DNA of 64,000 nt from an uncultured Acidimicrobiales bacterium. GTDB lineage: Bacteria > Actinomycetota > Acidimicrobiia > Acidimicrobiales > CATQHL01. The notes under the pieces were generated by a model. It was not told the origin of the DNA and ran no database searches. It was given only the letters and a program-made list of their open reading frames with translations. Positions 40,411-48,950 of this stretch are shown one piece after another (the stretch's first letter is position 1; every line of letters begins with the position of its first letter). A program made the position numbers and the translations under genes. The stretch covers positions 1,437,753-1,501,752 of the forward strand of contig CATQHL010000001.1 in assembly GCA_958295925.1 (NCBI GenBank), written 5' to 3'.

Positions 40411-43068
40411 CTAATCCTTGTAGCAGTCCTGTAGTTGCACCATCGTGGTGCCGAGAGTTAGGTATCGCTGTTCGTGGCAAGTCAGGATGAGGATCTGCAT
40501 CTTCTTTGCCGCATTTCGCAGAGCGGCCGTCATCAGCTTGAAGCGCCTATCGTCGCTGTTGACGAGGGGGTCGTCCAAGATGATCGCGACTGGTTTGTTG
40601 TCTTCCAGCAGGATTTCCGCAAGGGCGAGTCGCGCAAGAACTGCGATCTGCTCACGCGTCCCCATGCTCAGGGCCTGGAATGGCTCCTCCTGGCCGTCTC
40701 TTTGCAGCGAATCAATCGCCAAGCTGTCCGCGTTCAGGTTGAGGCTCGTGTGAGGCAGTACGTATCTCATGTAGGGCTGCAAGCGTTCTTTGACCGGCGC
40801 GATGAAAGTTTCTTTCGCCCCGCGTTCCGCCTCTTCCAGAGTCTCCTTTAGCAGTCGCCAAGCACTGGCGTCTTTTTCCTTGCGTTCAAGTCTTTGCTCA
40901 GCCTGCGTGAATTCACTGCGTTTTTCTTCAAGTGTTTCACCCAGGCCGGTTTGCCCGATCATTCGCAGTTCTATTTTTATGTCATGAGCCTGTTGTTGCT
41001 CTTTAGAAATCTGCTGTTTCAAATTCGAAAGAACTTCCTGGGTTCGCTCTCGCTCGCTCCGTATGAATTCAGGCGACATTGCGTCAAGCTGTTCTTCGAG
41101 TTCGTTCAGAGCACGTTCGCGTTCGTCGCGTTGCCTTTCGGCTTTTCTTAGTTCTTCCTTCAGCTGCTCGTCAGAATTGCTGGCACGACCTGCTTTAATA
41201 TCCTTCTCGAGACTTTCCCTTTCTCGTCTTTTGATTTGTAGGGCAGTCCTGCTTTCGATCCACTCTTCATTGATGGCGGATAATTTCTTGTTTTCCGCCT
41301 CGACAGTTCTTTCTTCCTGTATCCGCGTCTTCTCTGATTCTTCTTCGGCGGAACGGGCTCGTTCTTCGAGTTCCCGTGCAGTCTCGACTGATAGGGAAGG
41401 CTCGCCTTCGCCGACTGTCAGCGACGCCAATTCTCCGCGTCGAGCTTTGATATTGCTTTCCAACTCCTCCAAGCCTTCCGGAACAATCCCATCTAGATGG
41501 GATTGGGATATCTCAATCTCTATGAGCAGTTCATTTTTCTTACGAAAGTCTTCTTCTGCCTCGCCGATTGAGGAATATCCAAGTGTGTCTAGCGAAGACT
41601 TCAAATCGCTTTGAAGATTCTCAACCGCCGCGCGGCTGTGTCGTATATCCTCACCACCTGGAGTGACTACAAGTTCACCAAATCCTTCCAAATCTAGCGA
41701 TGTACGCTCTTTGATTCTGTAGAGATCAGCAACATCCACAACTTCATTATCGACAGTAACTAGTCGCCCTTCTCTCGGCAAGAATTCGATCGTAGTTGCA
41801 ATGGCTTCAAGAGCGGCTCGTTTCTTTGCCAAATCACCGTCCATCTTCTTCAGAGAAGCCATAGTTCTTTTATCGATAGGAATGGCTGCTGCCAGTTTCC
41901 CGAAATCGTCGATCTTTTCTTGAACGGACTGCGCTTTATCGAGTCTTTCCGTGAGATTGTCTCGCGCAGAAAGTGTCTCCGCCCGCTTGAGTTTACGTTG
42001 GGCAACTATCCACTCGCGTCTCGTTCTTTCAGAGTCTTTCCTAGCATTCTTTAGTCGTTCTTCGGAGAGCCTGTGCGATTGAGTCGCTTCGTTACGCTCT
42101 TCTTCGGACCGTTCCAGCAATTTTTCGATTTCAAGTATTTCCGATTCGAGTTTCTCAAGTTGTTTGATTTTTACGTCTCGGCCCGAGCGTTCTCCCTGTG
42201 TGATTTCCAGCGACTTCTTGGCGACCTCTAATTCTGCCGATGCTGTTTCGCACTTGTTTTCGGTCTCGGCAAGTTTTTTCTCTGCATTTGCTGCTTTTTC
42301 GGCCTCGGTTTCGGCGCGGGCGAGCACGTTCTCCTTCTCATAGCGATTGAGCTTCTCGCTTAAGCTCTCCAATCGGTCGACTTTGCCTTCATACTGTGAA
42401 AGTTTGTTCTCAAGTTCGTGAACATCCGCGCGCAATGCTTCGACCTCAGCCCGCGCTTCCTTCAAGGGTTGTTTTTCTCTGCCTTTGGGTGTAAAATTTT
42501 CTTTGAAGCGCAGTTCGACGGCTTCTAGCAGTTTGCGACCTCTTTCGCCGCCTGTTACCTGTCCGATTTCGCCCTCAATGGCCTCATGAATCGAAGAAAG
42601 AGTGTCCGGGTTGAATTCAAGCGGACTATACGCTCGTCCCTGCTCCACCCACAGCAACCCAGAGAGTCCTCGGTGCTTACTTGAGGTTGCCCCCTGTTTG
42701 GGAGGTGTGAACCCTAGTATCTCCCGAAGCTTCTCTTCTGCGGCGTCGTTCTGCCATTTCTGGTTATTGCTCTCAAGCAAGGCACTCGGTGATGGCCTGA
42801 AACATTTATTGAGATGGTATGTGGCATTGTTGACTTCGAAATCAACTTCTATTTCAGGCCGCACAATGGAGCCGAAAGGAAGCATTTCTGTGGAGGCTTT
42901 TTTCGAAAGGTTGAAGCGCTCGAAGAATGCGGCTTGAAGTGCTTTCAGCATGGTCGACTTGCCTTCTTCGTTCTCGCCCACGATGACGGTCAAACCCTTC
43001 TCTAGGTGTCCAATCTCCACGTCATTTAGTTTGCGGAAGTTTTTTACTGCTATTCGCCTTATATGCAT
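40411..43068 (-). CDS. SbcC/Rad50-like coiled-coil ATPase without zinc hook
   Basis: An 885-residue ABC-type ATPase with split head. The N-terminal Walker A is GENEEGKSTM at 31-40 after MHIRRIAVKNFRKL. The C-terminal head has FQALSMGTREQIAVLARLALAE (signature) and VAIILDDPLVNSDDR (Walker B). Between them lie long coiled coils (about 195-375 and 490-740). In SbcC/Rad50 the coil apex has a CxxC zinc hook; none exists here. Instead a compact, non-coil segment at about 400-490 (REGRLVTVDNEVVDVADLYR, LVVTPGGEDIRHS) sits at the apex, as in YhaN-like proteins. It forms an operon with the metallophosphoesterase 3 bp upstream. DNA of the coil region is AT-richer than the surroundings. Confidence 0.85.
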   Translation of the reverse strand: MHIRRIAVKNFRKLNDVEIGHLEKGLTVIVGENEEGKSTMLKALQAAFFERFNLSKKASTEMLPFGSIVRPEIEVDFEVNNATYHLNKCFRPSPSALLESNNQKWQNDAAEEKLREILGFTPPKQGATSSKHRGLSGLLWVEQGRAYSPLEFNPDTLSSIHEAIEGEIGQVTGGERGRKLLEAVELRFKENFTPKGREKQPLKEARAEVEALRADVHELENKLSQYEGKVDRLESLSEKLNRYEKENVLARAETEAEKAANAEKKLAETENKCETASAELEVAKKSLEITQGERSGRDVKIKQLEKLESEILEIEKLLERSEEERNEATQSHRLSEERLKNARKDSERTRREWIVAQRKLKRAETLSARDNLTERLDKAQSVQEKIDDFGKLAAAIPIDKRTMASLKKMDGDLAKKRAALEAIATTIEFLPREGRLVTVDNEVVDVADLYRIKERTSLDLEGFGELVVTPGGEDIRHSRAAVENLQSDLKSSLDTLGYSSIGEAEEDFRKKNELLIEIEISQSHLDGIVPEGLEELESNIKARRGELASLTVGEGEPSLSVETARELEERARSAEEESEKTRIQEERTVEAENKKLSAINEEWIESRTALQIKRRERESLEKDIKAGRASNSDEQLKEELRKAERQRDERERALNELEEQLDAMSPEFIRSERERTQEVLSNLKQQISKEQQQAHDIKIELRMIGQTGLGETLEEKRSEFTQAEQRLERKEKDASAWRLLKETLEEAERGAKETFIAPVKERLQPYMRYVLPHTSLNLNADSLAIDSLQRDGQEEPFQALSMGTREQIAVLARLALAEILLEDNKPVAIILDDPLVNSDDRRFKLMTAALRNAAKKMQILILTCHEQRYLTLGTTMVQLQDCYKD

Positions 43069-43071
43069 CGG

Positions 43072-44211
43072 TCAGTTTCCCATCTGAACGTGCAGACGAT
43101 ATAGCCTCAGCAAGGCTTCTTGAGCCGATTTAGCTTCAGAAGAGTCAGACTCTGTCGCCTGTGCGCCCAACCGTTCCGCTGCGGTCCGCACGAACCCGCT
43201 TAGATCGATTCTGTCCAGGTCATCCTGGCTTGGCTTAGGCGTCAGGCCATTCTCGAGATTTAGGTAGCGCAGCCGCGCCTCCCAGTCATCGAGCACATTC
43301 CGAAGTCGATCGTGAAGAGCTAGGTCGAGGACTCCCGAAAGCTTCAGCTTCAGAAGCGTGTCCTGCGGATTCGGCACCACTGCTGTTATCTGAAGTTCCA
43401 GGTTTTCCAGGTCTTCGCCGGAGTAGACCTCGATCTCCTCCTCCCTCCACTCATATCGACCCAAGCGGACTTTCTCGACCGTAGGAATCGCCCCCGCCCG
43501 TGAGATGCTTACCACCAGGGCATTGCCAGGATCCTTGGATGTGAAGCGGTCCGGCTCCGGCGTGCCGGAATACCAGGTGCGTTCGCTGATTCGGTGCGTT
43601 CCGTGCCAGTCACCAAGGGCTAGATAGTCAAGCTTTGCCGTTTCGTCGCGACTCAAGGCGACGGGGTTCGGTGCTTCCGAGTTGGGCAGCAACTCCGGCA
43701 CCGACCCGTGCGCCATCCCCACTCGTATCACTCCGGGAGGCGTCTCGTATGCGTCGAACCAAGCGGTCAGGTCGTCGACCTCGTGACGCCTCTCTAGCAC
43801 GGCGGGCAGGATCGCCAGGGTGCCATTCTTGAGAAACAACGGCTCTTCAGGTTTGAGAAGGAAATGCAGGTTGTCGGCTTTCAGGTTTCTGCCGTCCAGT
43901 ATGTTCTGAGCGCGGCTCCAGGCGGACTCCACTAGGGCGGGATCGTGGTTCCCCGGAATGAAGACCCAGTCGCCCTTGAACAGTTCGGTTGCATTCAGAG
44001 CCTGACGAATAGTCCTGTCCGTCACGGCATTGGAGTCGAAGACGTCGCCACAGACGAGGATTGCGTCCGCCCGTCGCTCCAGCGCCAGTTGCGCAACGGA
44101 CTCGACGGCCTTGATGCGCTGCTCGCGCAGCACCACCCTGGGGTCGTCTGCGATGTTGGCGAACTGCTTGCCCAGTTGCCAGTCGGCTGTATGGATGAAT
44201 GTGAAACTCAT
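43072..44211 (-). CDS. SbcD/Mre11-like metallophosphoesterase (DNA exonuclease)
   Basis: About 379 residues from ATG at 44211. Phosphoesterase motifs occur in order: FIHTADWQLGKQF (motif I, with Gln where Mre11/SbcD has His), ILVCGDVFDSNA, FIPGNHDPALVE, RVGMAHGSVPE and YLALGDWHGTHRI. After the nuclease core comes a capping region with VEKVRLGRYEWREEEIEVY and a C-terminal helical tail that would bind the ATPase coils. With the SMC-like partner gene directly downstream it should form a nuclease complex acting on DNA ends or hairpins. The Gln in motif I is seen in part of this subfamily from memory, so it need not mean loss of activity. Confidence 0.88.
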   Translation of the reverse strand: MSFTFIHTADWQLGKQFANIADDPRVVLREQRIKAVESVAQLALERRADAILVCGDVFDSNAVTDRTIRQALNATELFKGDWVFIPGNHDPALVESAWSRAQNILDGRNLKADNLHFLLKPEEPLFLKNGTLAILPAVLERRHEVDDLTAWFDAYETPPGVIRVGMAHGSVPELLPNSEAPNPVALSRDETAKLDYLALGDWHGTHRISERTWYSGTPEPDRFTSKDPGNALVVSISRAGAIPTVEKVRLGRYEWREEEIEVYSGEDLENLELQITAVVPNPQDTLLKLKLSGVLDLALHDRLRNVLDDWEARLRYLNLENGLTPKPSQDDLDRIDLSGFVRTAAERLGAQATESDSSEAKSAQEALLRLYRLHVQMGN

Positions 44212-44736
44212 AGCTAGTTTTGCTTTATGGAGGTTAGAGGCCACGCTAGCGCAAGATTGTTCCTACTCCAGATGGAACTTAATTTCGGGTGCTCCGTTCT
44301 CAATGGCCAAGTAGCAGTGACTAGAAATCAGCATCAATTGCTGCTTGAAAGGATGTGTCCCAGCCCGAGGAGGCATTTCTGCCAAGCATTTGAAAAATCG
44401 CTATCTCGCGATCTCCAAACAAAGGCGGTGCTTCCCCCTGTTTTGCAGGGTATGCTCAAATATGGCTCTTTTTGCGCTTTCATTTGAAAATAGACCATTA
44501 TAAGTCTTTGAGTGTAATTTGATGAATATGATGATAGACAGATTATTGGGGAAGGCTTGCACTGGGGCCATCGCACCGTCGCGCCGCCCGCCCCTGGGCG
44601 CCGAGGCGAAGGGGCTTCCCTGTCCAGAGACCGCGGGATTGGCTGGCGACAGCCAGGCCTGCGACCCTCGGTTTCGTCCATCGCCTCCACGGGATGGGGG
44701 CCGCAATTTTCGCGCAATTTAGTAAAAGGGTTTGAC
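44212..44736. other. 525-bp intergenic region
   Basis: This is the divergent region between the nuclease operon and the coiled-coil protein gene. Its left half is AT-rich, with a CCCTG-TTTTG-CAGGG hairpin at about 44437 and the near-repeat CATTTGAAAAAT/CATTTGAAAATA. The right half (44555-44700) is GC-rich and open in one frame, continuous with the downstream gene, but reads as non-protein composition. No tRNA or known riboswitch was recognised. Both promoters should be in the AT-rich half. Confidence 0.5.
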
Positions 44737-45336
44737 ATGACAATAGGCATAATCGCCATACTTGGGGCACTAGTTGGAGTCCTAGGAATATTTGCGGGGG
44801 CCTTGTTTAAGCTCGTCTACGAGACTTTTCAGGATCTTCGGGCTCAGAATTCGGCACTTGATTCCAAGTTGGAGGCTGTTCGCGCTGAGGCGAAGTCTGA
44901 TCTTGCGGAGTTCCGCGCGGAGGTGAAATCTGATTTTGGGGTGCTTGATTCCAGGTTGGAGGCTGTCCGCGCGGAAGCGAAGTCCGACCTTGCGGAGTTC
45001 CGCGCGGAGGTGAGGTCTGATTTTGCGGAGTTCCGCGCGGAGGTGAGGTCCGACTTTTCTGCGTTCCGCACTGAGGTCAGGGAAAGCATTGCCGGGCTTG
45101 CAGGCTTGATTATTTCGCGTTTAGACCAGGACGTTGAAGCGACCGAATCGGAAGCCGAGAGTGCGGATTCGGCTTCAGCCACTCTGAAGGCAGCGACCGA
45201 AAACCCCGATCCGCACGAGGAAGGCACCTCCTCGAAAATCGACCTCACCCAACCTCAAGGCGAGGCTCGCCGTGCGCCAGCAATTTCGATCAGAGAAAAG
45301 CAGCCAGGTCGCAGCCAGGTTGCAGCCAGTCATTGA
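44737..45336 (+). CDS. Membrane-anchored coiled-coil protein with internal repeats
   Basis: About 199 residues from ATG at 44737 with AAAAGGG upstream. Residues 2-27 form a membrane helix (IGIIAILGALVGVLGIFAGAL). Residues 32-120 are a coiled coil built from 11-residue repeats of the type AEFRAEVRSDF and a larger duplicated block, LEAVRAEAKSDLAEFRAEV, present twice. The rest is a Ser/Glu/Ala-rich tail. The 11-residue period fits a right-handed or hendecad coil. No family assignment; membrane-tethered coiled-coil proteins of this type may be structural or act with mobile DNA-linked systems. The stop lies in the terminator hairpin. Confidence 0.7.
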   Translation: MTIGIIAILGALVGVLGIFAGALFKLVYETFQDLRAQNSALDSKLEAVRAEAKSDLAEFRAEVKSDFGVLDSRLEAVRAEAKSDLAEFRAEVRSDFAEFRAEVRSDFSAFRTEVRESIAGLAGLIISRLDQDVEATESEAESADSASATLKAATENPDPHEEGTSSKIDLTQPQGEARRAPAISIREKQPGRSQVAASH

Positions 45337-45358
45337 GCGGAAACGCTCAGTGGCTGCA
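45321..45358 (+). terminator. Hairpin spanning the stop of the coiled-coil gene
   Basis: TGCAGCCA ... TTGAGCG, GAAA loop, CGCTCAG TGGCTGCA: an 8-bp and a 7-bp stem separated by a 4-nt bulge on one side, capped by a GAAA tetraloop. The stop codon of the coiled-coil gene is inside the 5' arm. No T-tract follows. Confidence 0.6.
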
Positions 45359-45430
45359 CAAGAGGATCCAATTTTCGTTTCTGATTAACGGCTGCAGCGG
45401 CAACAAAGTGGTCGGCACCGAAGGACGGTG

Positions 45431-46873
45431 CTATATCAGGTGTCCTGGAGCATCGGGCGGGGGGCTGGGCGGCGTGCAGGGCAACTGGAGATCGGCAAGG
45501 CGCCTGCCTTGCTCGCGGGCGCTGCGCCTGAAGATGAGCATCATCAAGTAGCACTGCAGCAGGGCTGCGGCTGTGAGGGTAAGAATGCTGACCAGGAATC
45601 CTCCTGAGGCGTCCGCAATCACGCCTACAGCTAGCGGTCCGGTGAAGCCGCCGATCTCGCCGGCGCTAAAAAACATGGCGCTGGCGATGCCCATGTTGCG
45701 GCTGTCGATTCCCGGCACGCGCATCAGCACAACCAACCCCAGGCTCACCATTCCGAAGCGGAAAAAGCCCATAAGCAGCACGAAGGGGGTGACGGCCGCA
45801 CCGGAGAGAACAGCCAGCATTGCTACGGTCGCAGCCAGACAGAGAGGCGAGATCACGGGCAGCCAGACACGGTTCTCGTCTCGTCCCCAGTAGGGGAGCA
45901 GGAAAGACCCCGCCGCTGCCGCTCCGTAGGAAGCGGCGGCGATGAAGCCTGCACCCGAGGGTGTCAATCCGCCATCCTCCAGGATTTTCGGCAGCCAGTT
46001 GTTCAGACCGTGGTTTACAAAGAACACCGATATCGCCATCAGCAGCACCAGCTGCATCGCCCTTTCACGAATAAGCGCCAGCGACGTCAGCCTGTCTGCG
46101 TTATGCGGTGAAGTTTCGCCCGCTCCCGCGTCGGCTCCTCCTACCCCGCCCACACCAGTCGCCGCCGCCGAATTCGACTCTCCTGTGTCGGCTTCCACGT
46201 CGGCTTCCAAAGCCGGTTCGTCGTGTTCAGTCGTCCGGATTGGCGGTTCGTCGGTTCCAGTCGCCCGGCCGACTCTCAAGCTCTTTCGAGTGTCTGAGGC
46301 GAAGACCAGCGAGAGAGTCAGCCAGAACACGCCGCAGAGGCCGGAAGCCGCAGCTATCACCCAGAGCACCCCTCGCCAGTTCCCTCCCACCAAAGGCAAA
46401 ATCACGCTGTTGGCCAGCGACAGGGCGATCACCTGACCGGCCATCGGCCCGGTCATGTAAAGCCCCGTGGCAAGAGGGCGCTGGTGCTCCGGAAAGTGGG
46501 TCATCACGAACTTCGGAGCGCCGCTGGAGATGAGCGGGGCTCCCAGTCCGAACACCCCCACCGCCGCGAAGAGGGTGAGACCGTCGTAGGAGACCGCCCG
46601 GAAAATCCCCGACAGGCACATGAGACCTCCTCCCAGCATCAGTCCCCAGCGCAGGCTGATTCGATCGAGCAACCAGCCGCACGGCAATGAGGCAACTATG
46701 AATACCAGGGGCCAGGCCCCCAGAATTGCCCCCAGGCTGGACTTGGAAAGCCCCAGTTCTTCGCCGATCGGCGTGAGCAGAGGCGCAAGCGAAGCCACGA
46801 TCAGCCCGAACGAGAGATAGACGACCCAAACGCCGCTCAGCAGCGCCCATCGGCGAATAGTGCCCGAGGTCAA
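45431..46873 (-). CDS. MFS transporter (CynX/NarK-like 12-helix type)
   Basis: A 480-residue major facilitator protein. The first half begins WALLSGVWVVYLSFGLIVASLAP and has the GWLLDRISLRWGLMLGG loop between helices 2 and 3. A long hydrophilic loop (about 205-260, rich in Glu/Thr/Ala) joins the halves, and the second half has NHGLNNWLPKILEDGG and GYGAAAA-like helices. About 12 membrane segments in total. Substrate unknown; the neighbouring amidohydrolase upstream on the same strand suggests an organic acid. TTG at 46873 is taken as start; no better in-frame start lies upstream. Confidence 0.85.
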   Translation of the reverse strand: MTSGTIRRWALLSGVWVVYLSFGLIVASLAPLLTPIGEELGLSKSSLGAILGAWPLVFIVASLPCGWLLDRISLRWGLMLGGGLMCLSGIFRAVSYDGLTLFAAVGVFGLGAPLISSGAPKFVMTHFPEHQRPLATGLYMTGPMAGQVIALSLANSVILPLVGGNWRGVLWVIAAASGLCGVFWLTLSLVFASDTRKSLRVGRATGTDEPPIRTTEHDEPALEADVEADTGESNSAAATGVGGVGGADAGAGETSPHNADRLTSLALIRERAMQLVLLMAISVFFVNHGLNNWLPKILEDGGLTPSGAGFIAAASYGAAAAGSFLLPYWGRDENRVWLPVISPLCLAATVAMLAVLSGAAVTPFVLLMGFFRFGMVSLGLVVLMRVPGIDSRNMGIASAMFFSAGEIGGFTGPLAVGVIADASGGFLVSILTLTAAALLQCYLMMLIFRRSAREQGRRLADLQLPCTPPSPPPDAPGHLI

Positions 46874-47091
46874 CTGCTCGGGATTCGCAAGGCGGCTGAT
46901 GCTGTACTTGACTTGAGAATCAAATCGTGTGGTTAGACGTTGCTGAACAGTCGGCGAGGCGGGCGCTCAGAGCGGCTCAAGAGCCCACGTGGGGTCATCC
47001 TGGAGGGCGCTCTCGGCGTGGGGCTCATAAGCCACGTGGCCAGTGCATGTGCTCTCGCGTGGTTCAAGAACCAGCGATACCAGCGAGTGGC
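46874..47091. other. Intergenic region with several short hairpins
   Basis: Between the amidohydrolase stop and the MFS start there are four short perfect hairpins: GGCTCAAGAGCC (46974), GGCTCATAAGCC (47022), TGGTTCAAGAACCA (47060) and GGCTCAATAGCC (47089, at the amidohydrolase stop). CCACGTGG also occurs twice. They may act as terminator or mRNA-stabilising elements. Confidence 0.5.
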
Positions 47092-48057
47092 TCAATAGCC
47101 AAGGAACCGCAAGGCGTTGCGCGTGAGCTCTTCGATGTCAAGCCTTGCCGCCTCGGCGGCGCTCACAGGGTCTTTGGCAGCCATGTCGAAGGGATAGTCG
47201 GATCCCAGCATCAGATGCCCCGCACCCGAAACCGAAGCCAGGAAGCGCGCAGCCACCGGACTGTGCGTGAGGGTGTCCGACCATATGCAGCGCCGAAACA
47301 CTTCGCTGGGACGCTCGGAGCAGTCGGCGGACACATCGGGACGAGCCCCCCAGCCGTGATCCCATCGTCCCAGGATGTAGGGGGCGCAACCTGCCCCGTG
47401 CAAGAAAGCCAGCCGCACGCCGTCGAGTTCGCTCACTATTCCCGAGAGGATGGCCGCGCCGATCGCAGCCGCCGTCTCTGTCGGATTCCCCAGCAGGTTG
47501 ATGAGGTAGTGGTGATCCAATCCTGGCCCTGGCAGCTGCATCGGGTGCACGATTACGCACATGTTCAGGTGGCGAGCCTCTCGAAGCACTCTGCGTAACG
47601 GGTCCTTCTCGAATGACACTCCTCCAACCAGGGGCGGGACGGTGAAGCCCCGAAACATCTCCCGCTCCGACAGCCGCCTCATCTCGGCAACGGCAGCGTC
47701 CAGGTCGGACAGGGGAAGCGATCCCAGTCCACGCAGACGATCGGGGGCCTGATCGCACAAGGCAAGGATTCCGTCGTTCACCCGCGCAATGTAGTCGGCA
47801 GCCCGATCTCCAGGAGCGTCGAGCGAGAACGTAAACGGCGGTGGCGACATCGCCCGCACCGCCAAGCGATGACGGTCCATGTCTTCTAGAATCAAGTCCA
47901 GTCGATGCATTGTGTCTGTGCGAATCGACAGCGAAAGGTTTCCCAGATGTAGCTCGCCGTTTACCTCCGTGAGAACCAGTTCCCCCTCGGCGGTAGGGAT
48001 ACTGAGACAATTCCCCGGCAAGGCGTGGGCATGAATGTCAATTGGGCCAGAACGCAT
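47092..48057 (-). CDS. Amidohydrolase of the ACMSD-like family
   Basis: About 321 residues from ATG at 48057, with GGAGG six bases upstream. The metal-binding start PIDIHAHALPGNCL has HxH. FLHGAGCAPYILGRWDHGW (metal His and loop) and MLGSDYPFDMA (catalytic Asp) follow, and the end EELTRNALRFLGY is typical. This is the family of aminocarboxymuconate-semialdehyde decarboxylase and gamma-resorcylate decarboxylase, which remove carboxyl groups from aromatic or muconic acids. The substrate is unknown. The MFS gene lies downstream on the same strand and may import the substrate. Confidence 0.87.
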   Translation of the reverse strand: MRSGPIDIHAHALPGNCLSIPTAEGELVLTEVNGELHLGNLSLSIRTDTMHRLDLILEDMDRHRLAVRAMSPPPFTFSLDAPGDRAADYIARVNDGILALCDQAPDRLRGLGSLPLSDLDAAVAEMRRLSEREMFRGFTVPPLVGGVSFEKDPLRRVLREARHLNMCVIVHPMQLPGPGLDHHYLINLLGNPTETAAAIGAAILSGIVSELDGVRLAFLHGAGCAPYILGRWDHGWGARPDVSADCSERPSEVFRRCIWSDTLTHSPVAARFLASVSGAGHLMLGSDYPFDMAAKDPVSAAEAARLDIEELTRNALRFLGY

Positions 48058-48132
48058 TATTCCTCCGATTTCTAAAGTGCGAGCCGACGGCACGCTAGCA
48101 GTGCAATCCCCCCGTATTATCGGGGTGGAGCC

Positions 48133-48858
48133 GTGAAAGCAGCCCAACCCGAGCGGCCCAAGCACTCACCGACAGAGTTCCTCCAGGGCATGAAGCCAGA
48201 AAAGCTGCTAGCCGAGTTCTTAGGCACTGCGTTCCTTGTGGCGGCGATTGTCGGGTCGGGAATCATGGCCGAAAACCTCACCGACGACAAAGGGCTGCAG
48301 CTTCTGCAAAATGCGTTCGCCACCGCCGGGGTTCTGAGTGCCCTCATCCTGGCTTTCGGGCCGATTTCCGGTGCTCACATCAACCCTGCTGTAACGCTCA
48401 CCGAACGCATCTTCGGGGGCATCGGCACATCGGCAGCGATTTTCTACGTGGTGGCTCAGGTCTCCGGGGGGATCGTCGGCGCCATCGTTTCGAACATTAT
48501 GTTCGACCTGCCTGCTGTGGATATCTCTGGGCAATACCGTGCATCCGCCAACATGGTGTTTGCGGAAGGGGTGGCGACCCTGGGGTTGCTGCTGGTGATT
48601 TTCGTCTTAGTTCGGACGCGACGGGATTCTTCTGTAGCGGTCGCAGTGGCGGTAGGCGGGTATATCGCAGGCGCCATTTACTTCACGAGTTCCAGCAGTT
48701 TCGCCAATCCTGCAGTGACGCTTGGAAGGATGTTTACAGACACATTCACCGGCATCTCCCCGAGTTCGGCGTTGCCTTACCTGGCAGCCGAAGCCGCCGC
48801 CGTGCTCGCTGCTGCGGCTCTGATCCGGGTGCTGACCCCCCGCCGGGCCGACGCCTGA
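48133..48858 (+). CDS. MIP-family channel (aquaporin-like)
   Basis: A 241-residue aquaporin-superfamily channel with six membrane helices and two half-helices. The two NPA boxes are SGAHINPAVTL and FANPAVTLGRMF; the Arg after the second NPA forms the selectivity filter. AEFLGTAFLVAAIVGSG is the usual first helix. Closely similar short MIPs in bacteria sometimes move arsenite or glycerol; there is no ars gene here, so water or small solutes are assumed. GTG at 48133, divergent from the amidohydrolase. Confidence 0.9.
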   Translation: MKAAQPERPKHSPTEFLQGMKPEKLLAEFLGTAFLVAAIVGSGIMAENLTDDKGLQLLQNAFATAGVLSALILAFGPISGAHINPAVTLTERIFGGIGTSAAIFYVVAQVSGGIVGAIVSNIMFDLPAVDISGQYRASANMVFAEGVATLGLLLVIFVLVRTRRDSSVAVAVAVGGYIAGAIYFTSSSSFANPAVTLGRMFTDTFTGISPSSALPYLAAEAAAVLAAAALIRVLTPRRADA

Positions 48859-48950
48859 AGGTGACTGGGGGCATTGGCGGTTACGTCCACGCCCCTCCGA
48901 TGGCATCTCCACCTGGTAGGGCTTGTAGGCGAGGTAGGGGGAACTGACTG

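Noticed and set aside
44557..44736. N-terminal extension of the coiled-coil protein
   Set aside because: The extra 60 residues are Arg/Pro/Gly-rich, precede a membrane helix in an unlikely way, and the ATG at 44737 has a ribosome-binding site.
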